Assembly: GCA_947454235.1 (NCBI GenBank)
Contig: CANGIY010000012.1
Span: forward strand, 49,112-113,111
DNA length: 64,000 nucleotides
Direction of reading: 5' to 3'
DNA from: Chitinophagaceae bacterium
GTDB lineage: Bacteria > Bacteroidota > Bacteroidia > Chitinophagales > Chitinophagaceae
Of this stretch, positions 51,450-60,648 are shown piece after piece (the first letter of the stretch is position 1; every line of letters begins with the position of its first letter). The notes under the pieces were generated by a model. The model did not search any database. It saw only the letters and a list, made by a program, of their open reading frames with translations, and was not told the DNA's origin. Position numbers and translations under genes: made by a program.

Positions 51450-51479
51450 AAATATACGCAACTAATCGGTTGCGCAAAA
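51449..51479 (-). promoter_or_regulatory. Promoter of the ArsR-AHSA1-VOC operon
   Basis: On the minus strand, TTTTG (51475-51479), an 18-bp spacer and TATATTTG (51449-51456) match the Bacteroidota promoter consensus. Both operator copies overlap or abut it. Confidence 0.7.
51458..51473. promoter_or_regulatory. ArsR operator, copy 2
   Basis: GCAACTAATCGGTTGC, centred 24 bp from copy 1, filling the spacer between the -33 and -7 elements. A bound repressor would block RNA polymerase directly. Confidence 0.65.
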
Positions 51480-51581
51480 TTTGTTTCATTATTTTTTCAG
51501 GAAAGATTAGGCTACGCAATAGATTAAGCAAACCCCAGTTGGCGGTACGCAAGAAATTTGACTATAGAAAACAGCAAGAAA

Positions 51582-52937
51582 TTAGTGCTTTTCTTTTTTA
51601 GCGGGAGCCCTATTGATGGTGATTTTTACGCGTTGGATGCGCATTTTCTCAAGGCTAAGTACAGTAAACTCGAAGCGGTCGAATTTCACTACCTCGTTCA
51701 CTGCCGGGAATTTACCACGCAACTCCAGTATGAGTCCACCCAAGGAATCACTTTCTCCGCGGGCTACATCAAATGTATCAGACGGTTCACCAATTAAACG
51801 GCAAACGTCGTTGATTGATGTCTTGCCCTCAAATACGTAGTTATCAGCGTCAAGCTTTTTATAGTTGATATCGTCTTCATCAAACTCGTCTCTGATGTCG
51901 CCAATAATCTCTTCCATAATGTCTTCAAGTGTAATGATACCAGAAGTGCCGCCAAACTCATCGACCACCATGGCAAAGTGAATGCGTTTTGACTGGAATT
52001 CTTTAAGTAAGTCTTCAATTAGTTTACCCTCATGTACAAAATAAGCAGGACGGATGAGCTTATGCCAATCGTAATCGTTTTCGTTCAGGAAAGGCAAAAA
52101 GTCTTTGGTATGAATCATACCTGCCACCTTGTCAAGTGTTTCTTTAAACACCGGAAGTCTTGAGTATCCTGCTTCAAGGCACAATGCTCTTACTTCGTTG
52201 AAATCTAAATCGTAATCAAGGGCTGTAACATCGAGGCGCGCCTTCATTACCTGACGGGCGGTGATGTTACCAAACTTCAAAATACCCTTAAATATGTTCA
52301 CTTCCTCTTTAGATGCGGAGTGACCAACGGTAAGTTCAATAGCGTGTTCAAAGTCTTCGCTGCTGATGTTATTGGCTGGCTTCGAACCTATTTTGTCTTC
52401 AATAAATTTGGTAGAGCTTACCAGCATTAAACTTATTGGGCGGAACAGTTCTGTAAGCACCCTGATGTAAGACGCTGAAAACAACGCCATACGCATGTTG
52501 TTTTGCGTGGCATAAACCTTCGGTAGTACCTCACCAAACAATACGAGCAGGAATGTAACACCCACCACCTGTATCGCAAATGCCAGCCATTCGCTTACAC
52601 CCGGAGGCATAATTGAAGCAATAAGCATGTTGGTAGTGATAACGATTGCGATGTTGATGAAGTTATTGGCAACAAGAATGGTGGCTAATAACAGCTTTGG
52701 TTGGTCAAGCAACTGGGCTGCCTGCCTTGCACCGCCGCGCTCCTTGGTTTTCAAATAGTTAATGTCTTTCGCTGATAGCGAAAAGAATGCAGTTTCAGCA
52801 CCGGCAATAACCGCACTCATCAGTAACAGTATGAAAACTGTTATGATTAGGATTGTGGTATTAGAAGTAGAAAATCCTTCAGCGGCCTGAAGGAGCAAGG
52901 GATGAAAATTCGAATATGTTCGCGGTATGTCTTCCAA
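51582..52937 (-). CDS. gldE: GldE-like CNNM/CBS transporter-associated protein
   Basis: A 451-residue CorC/HlyC-type protein. An N-terminal CNNM domain with about four hydrophobic segments (1-200; VFILLLMSAVIAGAETAFFSLSA, VGVTFLLVLFGEVLPKVYA) precedes paired CBS domains (about 215-340; VMKARLDVTALDYDLDF, FAMVVDEFGGTSGIITLEDIMEEIIGDI) and a CorC_HlyC transporter-associated domain (about 350-435). In Flavobacterium GldE supports gliding and the T9SS lipoprotein components; CNNM proteins are otherwise linked to Mg2+ export. gldD is not adjacent here. The T9SS cargo in this window fits the assignment. Confidence 0.85.
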   Translation of the reverse strand: MEDIPRTYSNFHPLLLQAAEGFSTSNTTILIITVFILLLMSAVIAGAETAFFSLSAKDINYLKTKERGGARQAAQLLDQPKLLLATILVANNFINIAIVITTNMLIASIMPPGVSEWLAFAIQVVGVTFLLVLFGEVLPKVYATQNNMRMALFSASYIRVLTELFRPISLMLVSSTKFIEDKIGSKPANNISSEDFEHAIELTVGHSASKEEVNIFKGILKFGNITARQVMKARLDVTALDYDLDFNEVRALCLEAGYSRLPVFKETLDKVAGMIHTKDFLPFLNENDYDWHKLIRPAYFVHEGKLIEDLLKEFQSKRIHFAMVVDEFGGTSGIITLEDIMEEIIGDIRDEFDEDDINYKKLDADNYVFEGKTSINDVCRLIGEPSDTFDVARGESDSLGGLILELRGKFPAVNEVVKFDRFEFTVLSLEKMRIQRVKITINRAPAKKEKH

Positions 52938-53141
52938 AACTTTCCGTTTATGTGAACAAAATCAAAAGTAGCAGTTTCAAATGAAACCAGCGAACTTTTG
53001 GGCAATCGTAAGCCTCCTTTTTTATGTTAAGGCTCTCAATTTTTTGTTGAATGGCAATATTACAAAAAAATGAGCAATAAAATTAATCAGATGCCCATTC
53101 TGCAAATTTTGGGCTAATTTTATGCCCTCAAACCGACTTGA

Positions 53142-53936
53142 ATGAAAGTTTATCACGATTTACTGGAGCATATTCTGAACACAGGCGTCACTAAGAGCGA
53201 TAGAACAGGTACTGGAACTATCAGTTGCTTTGGCTACCAGATGCGGTTTAACCTCAACGATGGTTTCCCGCTGGTGACTACCAAGAAATTGCACCTTAAA
53301 TCAATCATTCATGAACTTTTGTGGTTTATAAAAGGCGATACCAATGTCAAGTACCTCAACGATAATGGTGTTACGATTTGGGATGAGTGGGCTGATAAAG
53401 ACGGCAATCTGGGCCCTGTTTACGGGCACCAATGGCGCAGTTGGGCCGGTGCCGATGGTACAGTGTACGACCAATTGTTAGATGCCATAAAACAAATAAA
53501 AACAAACCCCGACAGCAGAAGAATTATTGTAAATGCATGGAATGTAGCCGATTTGCCTAAAATGGCTTTAAGCCCGTGCCACGCTTTGTTTCAGTTTTAT
53601 GTTGCCGATGGAAAATTGAGCTGCCAGCTCTACCAGCGTAGTGCCGATGTGTTTTTGGGTGTTCCGTTCAACATTGCCTCCTATGCATTGCTCACAATGA
53701 TGATAGCGCAAGTATGCGGACTAGGTTATGGTGATTTTATACACACATTTGGTGATGTTCACCTGTATCTCAATCACGTTGAGCAGGCTAGGTTACAGCT
53801 TTCCCGCACTCCTTATGCTCTACCAACCATGAAGTTGAACCCTGACATAAAAAACATTGAAGATTTCAAGTTTGAAGATTTCACGCTCGAAAACTATCAA
53901 TGCCATCCGGGTATCAAGGCACCCATTGCTGTTTAG
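53142..53936 (+). CDS. thyA: Thymidylate synthase
   Basis: A 264-residue enzyme converting dUMP and methylene-tetrahydrofolate to dTMP, exactly the E. coli ThyA length. The catalytic Cys is C146 in [11 protein letters not shown]. Folate and dUMP site motifs are [12 protein letters not shown], the WDEWAD segment, [32 protein letters not shown] and DVHLYLNH. All are intact. Dihydrofolate reductase usually follows thyA in this phylum, but here the next gene is unrelated. A hairpin follows the stop codon. Confidence 0.97.
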   Translation: MKVYHDLLEHILNTGVTKSDRTGTGTISCFGYQMRFNLNDGFPLVTTKKLHLKSIIHELLWFIKGDTNVKYLNDNGVTIWDEWADKDGNLGPVYGHQWRSWAGADGTVYDQLLDAIKQIKTNPDSRRIIVNAWNVADLPKMALSPCHALFQFYVADGKLSCQLYQRSADVFLGVPFNIASYALLTMMIAQVCGLGYGDFIHTFGDVHLYLNHVEQARLQLSRTPYALPTMKLNPDIKNIEDFKFEDFTLENYQCHPGIKAPIAV

Positions 53937-53961
53937 TTTTTCCAGTTTCATCAAGAATCTA

Positions 53962-53993
53962 AAAGTAAACTATAATATTCCTTAGTTTACTTT
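53962..53993 (+). terminator. Hairpin downstream of thyA
   Basis: AAAGTAAACTA and TAGTTTACTTT form a perfect 11-bp stem with a 10-base loop. The T tract is part of the stem, so termination is probable but not certain. Confidence 0.6.
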
Positions 53994-54080
53994 CGTAAGT
54001 TTCTGGATTTGTGTTTGTCTATAAATATTCCCTTCTGAGTTTGCAGTATATGCATATCTTTAATTTCCAAACTCAAACCA

Positions 54081-55247
54081 ATGAAAACAAAACTAATAGC
54101 CCTGCTGCTTTGCATTACAGCTACGTCTATTTGGGGCAAGTTCACAAACTATGAAATCAGAACAGTCGACAAAGGTTTGTACTTTGTCTATTTCGATACA
54201 TCTGCCATCAAACACACTGTTTCAAAAGCGGCTATAGTAGAATTTAAAGACTTTGTTGTGTTGCTTGAAATGCCGATAGCGTATAGAAACACCGGGCTCA
54301 CCGACCATAAAACAGAAGGCACTGAATTGCTTACTGCAATCAAGCAGAAATTCCCGAAGAAGCCACTCAAGTACATGGTGAGTAGTCATTGGCACCCACA
54401 TAGTATTTCAAGTGTGTTACCGTTACTTGAAAACGGTACTACTATTTATACTACCTCTAGCAATTTTCTGAAATTCGGACAGATTCTGGACACGGCGGTG
54501 GCGAGGAAATACATGAAAAGCTTCAGGTTTGTTGACAAAGACACCGTTGAAATAAAGGACAAAACAAACCAGCTAATCGCTTATCGCCTGCGCCAGACAG
54601 AATTCTCTTACCTTCCTACTGATGACTTCCTGTTTACTTACCTGCCTAAGTACCAATGCCTGCAAACTTCTTGCATGTATCAACGCCTGCCGGGTGCAAA
54701 GTCAAGGGGAAAAGAAATGGTGAGTGGCAGAACAGACCAGCTTAATGCCTTCATTAACAATCGAAATTTGGCAGTAAAACGCTTATTGTGTACTGAAATT
54801 ACTGATGATAATGATTCAGGTTTTATAGCCATGGATACACTGAATGCGGTTGTAAAGAATGGAACAGGTATGGCGATGATGGAAAACGAGTTGCTGGCAA
54901 TACCTGAAATAATTTGGCAAACTCAATTTGATAGCCTGAGTGAAACCATCATGAACAACGGAACATTTCCACTTTCAGTTATAACTAAGGCGGTTTATAC
55001 TGCGCTTGGGAAAAACAAGATAGTTACCGCACTTCACATTGCGAAGCTTGCGGCATTGCTCAATCCATCAGACCCGAACTCGTGGGATACCTATGGTGAA
55101 GTGTACTACTTTATGGGTGAACAAAAGATTGCAAAACGATATGAACTACAGTCCAAAAAAATAGACAAAAACTTCAATGGCGGTGAGGAATCATGGAAAA
55201 AAGACCTCGAAGATTTTGAAAAGAAATGGCGCAATAGTAAGCAGTAA
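54081..55247 (+). CDS. Secreted metallo-beta-lactamase-fold protein with degenerate metal site
   Basis: A 388-residue protein with a signal peptide (1-20, ending SIWG). Its arrangement (strands KGLYFVYFDT, KAAIVEFKDFVVLLEMP, then LKYMVSSHWHPHSISSV) is that of an MBL fold. However the zinc motif HxHxDH reads HWHPHS (residues 103-108), so at least two ligand positions are altered. A C-terminal TPR-like part follows (LHIAKLAALLNPSDPNSWDTYGEVYYFMGEQKIAKRYELQSKKID). The protein may be a binding or structural relative rather than a hydrolase. Monocistronic by spacing. Confidence 0.75.
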   Translation: MKTKLIALLLCITATSIWGKFTNYEIRTVDKGLYFVYFDTSAIKHTVSKAAIVEFKDFVVLLEMPIAYRNTGLTDHKTEGTELLTAIKQKFPKKPLKYMVSSHWHPHSISSVLPLLENGTTIYTTSSNFLKFGQILDTAVARKYMKSFRFVDKDTVEIKDKTNQLIAYRLRQTEFSYLPTDDFLFTYLPKYQCLQTSCMYQRLPGAKSRGKEMVSGRTDQLNAFINNRNLAVKRLLCTEITDDNDSGFIAMDTLNAVVKNGTGMAMMENELLAIPEIIWQTQFDSLSETIMNNGTFPLSVITKAVYTALGKNKIVTALHIAKLAALLNPSDPNSWDTYGEVYYFMGEQKIAKRYELQSKKIDKNFNGGEESWKKDLEDFEKKWRNSKQ

Positions 55248-55268
55248 TAGAAATTTTCTAAGTATCTA

Positions 55269-55763
55269 TCAAGGTCGAAGCCATGCACACATAGCAGGGA
55301 AGTTTTGGCCATTATCATCGGTCATGCGTAACCAACGCAAAATAGGATAACCAACGCCACTACCAATGCGGAAAGATGAGACTAACGACTCTGAACCGCC
55401 TTTATAGCCATTTTCATGGAACACTACCTCTTCAGGTAAATCGAGGTGTTTAAGAGCAGCCCAAGACCATGCTATGGCTCCCATCTCTGCGGCACCGGCG
55501 TCCAGGTCACCGTTTATTTTATCAGGACCACTAACGGTTTTTCTGTCTTCGGCATTCAATACAGCTATGTGACCCGCCTCGTGCAGCAGGTCACCGGGGT
55601 ATTTCATTTTAGCAGCATCATAATACAGCACTCCATCACTAATATCTAGACCCGGCAGAAAAGTGTCGTCACTCAAATTGTTTTCCTTACACGGAATCCC
55701 AATTTCATTGATGAAACTGACCATTTTTTCTGTCAGTGCCTCGATATTGCTGGTTGTTGCCAT
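55269..55763 (-). CDS. Hypothetical protein with HExxH-type zinc motif
   Basis: A 164-residue soluble protein with HEAGH at residues 61-65, the HExxH metallopeptidase motif, in DLLHEAGHIAVL. A possible third ligand could come from the GAAEMGAIAWSWAALKHL helix downstream (Glu). It has no signal peptide, so it would act in the cytoplasm. I do not recognise the family. It is convergent with the MBL-like gene, with 21 bases between stops. Confidence 0.68.
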   Translation of the reverse strand: MATTSNIEALTEKMVSFINEIGIPCKENNLSDDTFLPGLDISDGVLYYDAAKMKYPGDLLHEAGHIAVLNAEDRKTVSGPDKINGDLDAGAAEMGAIAWSWAALKHLDLPEEVVFHENGYKGGSESLVSSFRIGSGVGYPILRWLRMTDDNGQNFPAMCAWLRP

Positions 55764-55854
55764 TACTTCCTGTTTTTGAGGTTAAATGTAATAGGAAGCT
55801 TGAATAACTATGCTATCTTCTAAAATATATTTAAGTGTATAATAAATATTCTAT

Positions 55855-56046
55855 GTGCAATCTCGCCAAGCGTATAGATTGATTTTAAAGAAACTCATCT
55901 TAACAGGGGATCATTTTACCGAACCAGAGCTTACTTCAATCCTTGCAAATCAGCCATTTACCGATATAAAAACCGAAATCACCGATTTTGTTATGAATTC
56001 AATCAACTTTCAGGTAATTTTGAAAGGTATTGTTGACCACTCATAA
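55855..56046 (+). CDS. Small hypothetical protein before the M16 protease gene
   Basis: A 63-residue ORF from a GTG to TAA, ending 14 bases before the protease ATG. Composition is plausible for a small helical protein (AYRLILKKLILTGDHFTEPELTSIL). No homologue is recognised, and the GTG start has no clear ribosome-binding site, so this could be a chance ORF in the protease leader. Confidence 0.35.
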   Translation: MQSRQAYRLILKKLILTGDHFTEPELTSILANQPFTDIKTEITDFVMNSINFQVILKGIVDHS

Positions 56047-56060
56047 ATCATCTCTTAAAT

Positions 56061-59027
56061 ATGAAATTAGAAAAACTGGTTTCAGGCCTAATTGTAGCAT
56101 CAACCGTATTAGGAGGAGCTAACAGTTTCGCACAAAACAAAACTGAAACAAAGAAAGAAGCTAAAAAGCCGGCTGAGGTTAAGAAACCTTCTGTTAATCC
56201 GGCTAAGCCAGCCGCCAAGCCAACAACTCCTGCACAAAAGGCACCAGCCAACAAGCCTGAAGCACCTAAAAAGGATGCTAAAACAGATTTGAAAAAGCCA
56301 CCTGCATCAACTGCTGTTAAGCCGGTAGCCAAACCAACGACACCAACAACGAAGCCAACCGCTTCAACAGGTGCGGCACAGGGCAAAATGTTTGAGAAAG
56401 TGACAGAAGTTGAAGGCATTACTGAGTATAGAATGCCCAACGGACTGAAGGTGCTTATTTTCCCTGACCCTTCTAAACCAACAGTAACAGTAAATATCAC
56501 GTACTTGGTAGGTTCACGTATGGAAGGCTATGGCGAAACAGGCATGGCGCACTTGCTGGAACACATGATGTTCAAAGGATCTAAGGGGCATCCGCATGTA
56601 CCTGATGAACTTACAGAGCATGGCGCTAACCCGAACGGTACAACCTCTTACGACCGTACCAACTATTTTGAAACATTCTCGGCTACTGAAGAAAACCTGA
56701 ACTGGGCTTTAAGTCTGGAATCAGACAGGATGATCAATTCGTTTATAGCTGATAAAGACTTGAAAAGTGAATTTTCGGTAGTGCGTAACGAATTTGAATC
56801 AGGTGAAAACAGCCCATCGGCAATTCTTGAGGAAAGGGTTTTAAGCACCATGTACTTGTGGCACAACTATGGTAAATCAACCATTGGTTCGAAAGAAGAC
56901 ATTGAAAAAGTGCCAATTAAAAACCTCCAGGATTTTTACAAAAAATACTATCAGCCAGATAATGCTGTTTTACTAGTAGCAGGTAAAATAGACGAAAAAC
57001 ATACGCTCGATTTGATTGCTAAATACTTCGGCAGCATTCCTCGCCCTACACGCGCATTGCAGCCTACTTATACCATTGAACCAGTACAAGATGGTGAAAG
57101 AGCAGTGAAACTCAACCGAGGCGGCGATGTGCAGGAAGTTTCGGTGAGTTACCACATTGTTGCAGGTAGCGATAAAGACTATGCAGCATTTGATGTGATT
57201 AACGAAGCATTGGTGAATAAGCCAAATGGTCGCTTGTATAAGTCAATGGTTAAAACAGGGCTTGCTACCAATGTGTGGGCTGATGACCCGATGATGAAAG
57301 ACCCGGGCTATTTCTATTTGTGCGCTGATGTGCTTAAAGAAAAATCGTTGGATAGCGCTAAAGAAGAACTTTTACATACTATATCTGCTGTAAAATCGAA
57401 TCCTATAACTATGGAAGAGGTTGAAAAAGCAAGGGCGAGACTCACTAAGTACTTTGAAGAGAACTACAGAAATTCTGAAAACATCGGCTTGTTACTCAGC
57501 GAATATATCGCTCAGGGCGACTGGCGTTTGGCATTCATTTACCGCGATGCAGTTGAAAAAGTAAGTGCTGATGACGCAAACCGTGTTTTCAAAGCATACT
57601 TTGTAAAATCGAACAGAACTGTTGGTGAATTTATACCTACTGCCAACCCGGTGCGCGCAGTTGCGGCTGCTAACCCGAATGTGGAAGAAATAGTGAAGGG
57701 CTATAAAGGCAAAGCAGCATTGGCACAAGCTGAAGCATTTGACCCATCGCCTGATAACATTGAAAAAAGAACAGAAAAGGGCTCACTGCCTGGTGGAGCT
57801 AAATACGCTTTGCTCGCTAAAACAACACGCGGCAACAACGTAGATATGCTTATTACATTGCACTTAGGCAATGAAAATACAATGACGAACAAAGCAACTG
57901 TTGCCCAATTGACCGCTCAAATGCTCAAAAGAGGCACAAAAACGAAAACAATGGCTCAAATCAATGAGTCGCTTGATCGTATAGCTTCTTCGGTGAACAT
58001 TTATGCAAATGGTCAGTCGGTTGTAGCGCGTATCAAGTCAACCCACAAGAATTTGGGTGAAGCATTGGGTATTGTTCGTGAAATATTCCGTGAGCCGGTT
58101 TTCCCTGCTGATGAATTCCGCCTGGTGAAAGACGAGAATATGACCGGTCTTGAACAAGAAAAAGGTGAACCTCAAAGTATCGCATTCAGGCAGTTCAGCA
58201 AAGTGACTTCTCCTTACCCTAAGGGACACATCAATTATGTAATGAGTGTTGAGGAGGAAGAAGAAGCACTGAAAGCTGCTACAATTGATGATGTGAAAGC
58301 ATTCTATAACGATTATTTCAACGGAGGCAGTGCCAATGTTGCTGTGGTGGGTGATTTTGATGTTGCTGACACTAAATCTAATCTCAATAAAATTTTAGGC
58401 AACTGGTCTTCGAAATATTCATTTACACGAGTTGATAACCATTATAAAGACGTTACTCCTGTAAACACCGAGTTCAAAACACCTGATAAGAAAAACGCCA
58501 TGTTTGTTGCCGGTATGCCTTTCAAAATGAAAGACGACGATGGTGACTATGCAGCTATGGAAATGGGCAACTTCATTTTTGGTGGTGGATTCCTGAACTC
58601 AAGACTGGCTACTCGTATCCGTCAGAAAGAAGGTATCAGCTATGGAGTTGGTTCATTCACTGAAGTGAATCCTAAAGATGACATGGCGATGTTCGCATCT
58701 TATGCTATCTATAACCCTGACAACAAAGCTAAACTTGAAGCTGCGTGGAACGACGAGTTGAACAAACTGGTAACTCAAGGACTTACCGAAGACGAATTGA
58801 AACAAGCACGTTCAGGTTTCTTGCAATACCGTGAAACTGGCAGGGCATCTGATGATGCACTTTGCGCGCAACTCAACAAATGCCTGTACTACAACAGAAC
58901 TATGATGTGGGACAAGCAATTTGAAGACAAAATCAAAAAGATCAGCGTTACTGAAATCAACAATGTGATGAAGAAATACCTTTCAAAAGGTAAAATGTCT
59001 TACATAAAGGCTGGCGATTTTAAATAA
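56061..59027 (+). CDS. M16 family zinc peptidase with Lys/Pro-rich linker
   Basis: A 988-residue secreted or periplasmic peptidase. A signal peptide (about 1-24, ending SFAQ) is followed by a low-complexity K/P/A/T linker (about 28-112, KKPAEVKKPSVNPAKPAAKP), then two M16 halves. The first has the inverted zinc motif HLLEH (164-168) with the distal Glu in VVRNEFESGENSPS, so it is catalytically complete. The second half (from about 560) lacks HxxEH and is the usual inactive partner. The linker probably spans or contacts peptidoglycan. Length matches two-domain pitrilysin-like proteins of this phylum. Confidence 0.9.
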   Translation: MKLEKLVSGLIVASTVLGGANSFAQNKTETKKEAKKPAEVKKPSVNPAKPAAKPTTPAQKAPANKPEAPKKDAKTDLKKPPASTAVKPVAKPTTPTTKPTASTGAAQGKMFEKVTEVEGITEYRMPNGLKVLIFPDPSKPTVTVNITYLVGSRMEGYGETGMAHLLEHMMFKGSKGHPHVPDELTEHGANPNGTTSYDRTNYFETFSATEENLNWALSLESDRMINSFIADKDLKSEFSVVRNEFESGENSPSAILEERVLSTMYLWHNYGKSTIGSKEDIEKVPIKNLQDFYKKYYQPDNAVLLVAGKIDEKHTLDLIAKYFGSIPRPTRALQPTYTIEPVQDGERAVKLNRGGDVQEVSVSYHIVAGSDKDYAAFDVINEALVNKPNGRLYKSMVKTGLATNVWADDPMMKDPGYFYLCADVLKEKSLDSAKEELLHTISAVKSNPITMEEVEKARARLTKYFEENYRNSENIGLLLSEYIAQGDWRLAFIYRDAVEKVSADDANRVFKAYFVKSNRTVGEFIPTANPVRAVAAANPNVEEIVKGYKGKAALAQAEAFDPSPDNIEKRTEKGSLPGGAKYALLAKTTRGNNVDMLITLHLGNENTMTNKATVAQLTAQMLKRGTKTKTMAQINESLDRIASSVNIYANGQSVVARIKSTHKNLGEALGIVREIFREPVFPADEFRLVKDENMTGLEQEKGEPQSIAFRQFSKVTSPYPKGHINYVMSVEEEEEALKAATIDDVKAFYNDYFNGGSANVAVVGDFDVADTKSNLNKILGNWSSKYSFTRVDNHYKDVTPVNTEFKTPDKKNAMFVAGMPFKMKDDDGDYAAMEMGNFIFGGGFLNSRLATRIRQKEGISYGVGSFTEVNPKDDMAMFASYAIYNPDNKAKLEAAWNDELNKLVTQGLTEDELKQARSGFLQYRETGRASDDALCAQLNKCLYYNRTMMWDKQFEDKIKKISVTEINNVMKKYLSKGKMSYIKAGDFK

Positions 59028-59053
59028 TGCTCATTTACTTTTTTAAAACGACG

Positions 59054-59085
59054 ATGGCTACCATTTGGTAGCCATTGCTGTTTTT
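59054..59085 (+). terminator. Terminator of the M16 gene
   Basis: ATGGCTACC, an ATTT-sized loop and GGTAGCCAT form a 9-bp perfect stem, followed by TGCTGTTTTT. Confidence 0.75.
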
Positions 59086-59115
59086 ATGAGGTTGCTTATA
59101 GTAAAATAGTAGAGT

Positions 59116-59541
59116 CTACACCTTTACGCTCTGGCGTGAAAGCAAAACCCAGTGTCCCTTTTGTTTCACCCAAACCTGCAGTACTTTAAGTGTAAAAGTG
59201 AGTGGTTTACCGCCCATCTCAACATCAACATTGGTTGTAAACCGTACAGACATGGTTTTGCCCGATTGTACGCACACCATATTTTCAGACTTAATTGATT
59301 TATAGGTGAGCTTTCCCGATGTTAGGTCGTTGGTGACATCTGACTTATACTCAATCCACCCGTTTGAGTGTCCATAACTTACAGCAGGGTGTAGTAGCGA
59401 TCTAATGGTATTTGAGTCTTTAGCCACCAGTGCATTATCAAGCGTCAATATGGCTGCCTTTACATTGACAGAATCGCTACTCTTTCCCCACGCATGTGTA
59501 ACAGATACAAAAAGCGCAAGCAATAAGATTACCTTTTTCAT
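59116..59541 (-). CDS. Secreted NTF2-like/SnoaL-like (DUF4440-type) protein
   Basis: A 141-residue protein: signal peptide 1-19 (ending HAWG), then an NTF2-like cone fold recognised from LDNALVAKDSNTIRSLLHPAVSYGHSNGWI and the closing strands VRFTTNVDVEMGGKPLTFTLKVLQVWVKQKGHWVLLSRQSVKV. These domains bind small ligands or act as isomerases or dehydratases; the pocket chemistry cannot be read here. Its ATG overlaps the stop of the upstream membrane protein by 4 bases, so the two are cotranslated. Confidence 0.82.
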   Translation of the reverse strand: MKKVILLLALFVSVTHAWGKSSDSVNVKAAILTLDNALVAKDSNTIRSLLHPAVSYGHSNGWIEYKSDVTNDLTSGKLTYKSIKSENMVCVQSGKTMSVRFTTNVDVEMGGKPLTFTLKVLQVWVKQKGHWVLLSRQSVKV

Positions 59542-60416
59542 GCCTGTAAAGATACTTCGTTACCCTCAGAACGAGGAAGGTGTTCATGGCGATAACGAAA
59601 AACGACGAGCATGTGCCTGATCTCTTCGACAGAATACTCCAGGTAGTCAATCAAAAACAGGCAATAAATATCTTTGGCATAAAACGAAAGGTAGTAATTG
59701 TATTTCTTCATCCCCATTCGTTTGCACTCAACTTGTTCGAGTGAAATATCGCTCCACGGAACAAACTCACCACCACCCATAGTTATGCCAAATTCGTTGA
59801 TGACCACTTTCACCTTTTGGTCTAATAGCATCAGTACGTTGCCTAAAATAAACAGGCATAGACAGAGTAAAGCGGTAAGTCCGCGAAGGTCAAAAAAGTC
59901 TGACTGAAGAAAAATAAGAAATATTGGAACCGATGCGATGATATAAAACTTGGAACGCCTGTGCCGCCTTATTTTATACTCCTTGTGCAGTCTCGGGTCG
60001 TCATAGCTGACCGGGTCATTTTCAAAACGATCCTTGATGTACCGGGCTGCCTCGGGGTCTGAAGTTTCAAGCAACGACAATTGTTGCCCTACGTTAATCA
60101 AAAGCCTTTGAGCAGTTGCAATGTTGAGTTCGTGTACGCTATCAACATGTGTAAATGCCCATTTGAACCATTCTTTTTGGGCAGGAACCACAAACACTAC
60201 ATAGGCTATGATTCCCAACAGCGTATAGACACCAAGAAAAGGCAGAATGAGAGAACCTCCAACATGAATAATAAATGCTAATACTGCAAAAATCCCGGGC
60301 CCTATTGCCACAAAGAAAGTCCCGAATTCGATACCCAGAATGTCGAAGTTATACTTTCTGATGGCTTCAGAAGCACTCATTTTAGTGTTTAAATCTTTAT
60401 GGGTAACAGTGGGCAT
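59538..60416 (-). CDS. Membrane hypothetical protein
   Basis: A 292-residue protein with two pairs of membrane helices, about 30-75 (EFGTFFVAIGPGIFAVLAFIIHV, LGVYTLLGIIAYVVFVV) and about 172-208 (FYIIASVPIFLIFLQSDF, LTALLCLCLFILGNVLMLL), and a C-terminal beta-rich soluble domain (VKVVINEFGITMGGGEFVPWSDISLEQVECKRMG) that resembles a YcxB/PH-like membrane-associated domain. Role unknown. It leads a two-gene unit with the NTF2-like gene. The 60417-60648 gap before the carboxylase shows no gene. Confidence 0.75.
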   Translation of the reverse strand: MPTVTHKDLNTKMSASEAIRKYNFDILGIEFGTFFVAIGPGIFAVLAFIIHVGGSLILPFLGVYTLLGIIAYVVFVVPAQKEWFKWAFTHVDSVHELNIATAQRLLINVGQQLSLLETSDPEAARYIKDRFENDPVSYDDPRLHKEYKIRRHRRSKFYIIASVPIFLIFLQSDFFDLRGLTALLCLCLFILGNVLMLLDQKVKVVINEFGITMGGGEFVPWSDISLEQVECKRMGMKKYNYYLSFYAKDIYCLFLIDYLEYSVEEIRHMLVVFRYRHEHLPRSEGNEVSLQA

Positions 60417-60648
60417 AACGCATGATATTCAATACAAATTAACTGAATTTAAGGCACCCGTCTGACTTTTACAATTACAAAGTGTGGAGATGGGATAAAG
60501 AGCAATCATTATAGCGAGGCTAAGTACAACCGACATTTGCTAAAAACAGCAGAAAATACATTATAAGTATGCGTTAAACATTCCACCCTTAGTAAAAACA
60601 ACGTAAGTTTACAGCCTCAAGTTATTTTCAGTAAAGACCAATATTTTC

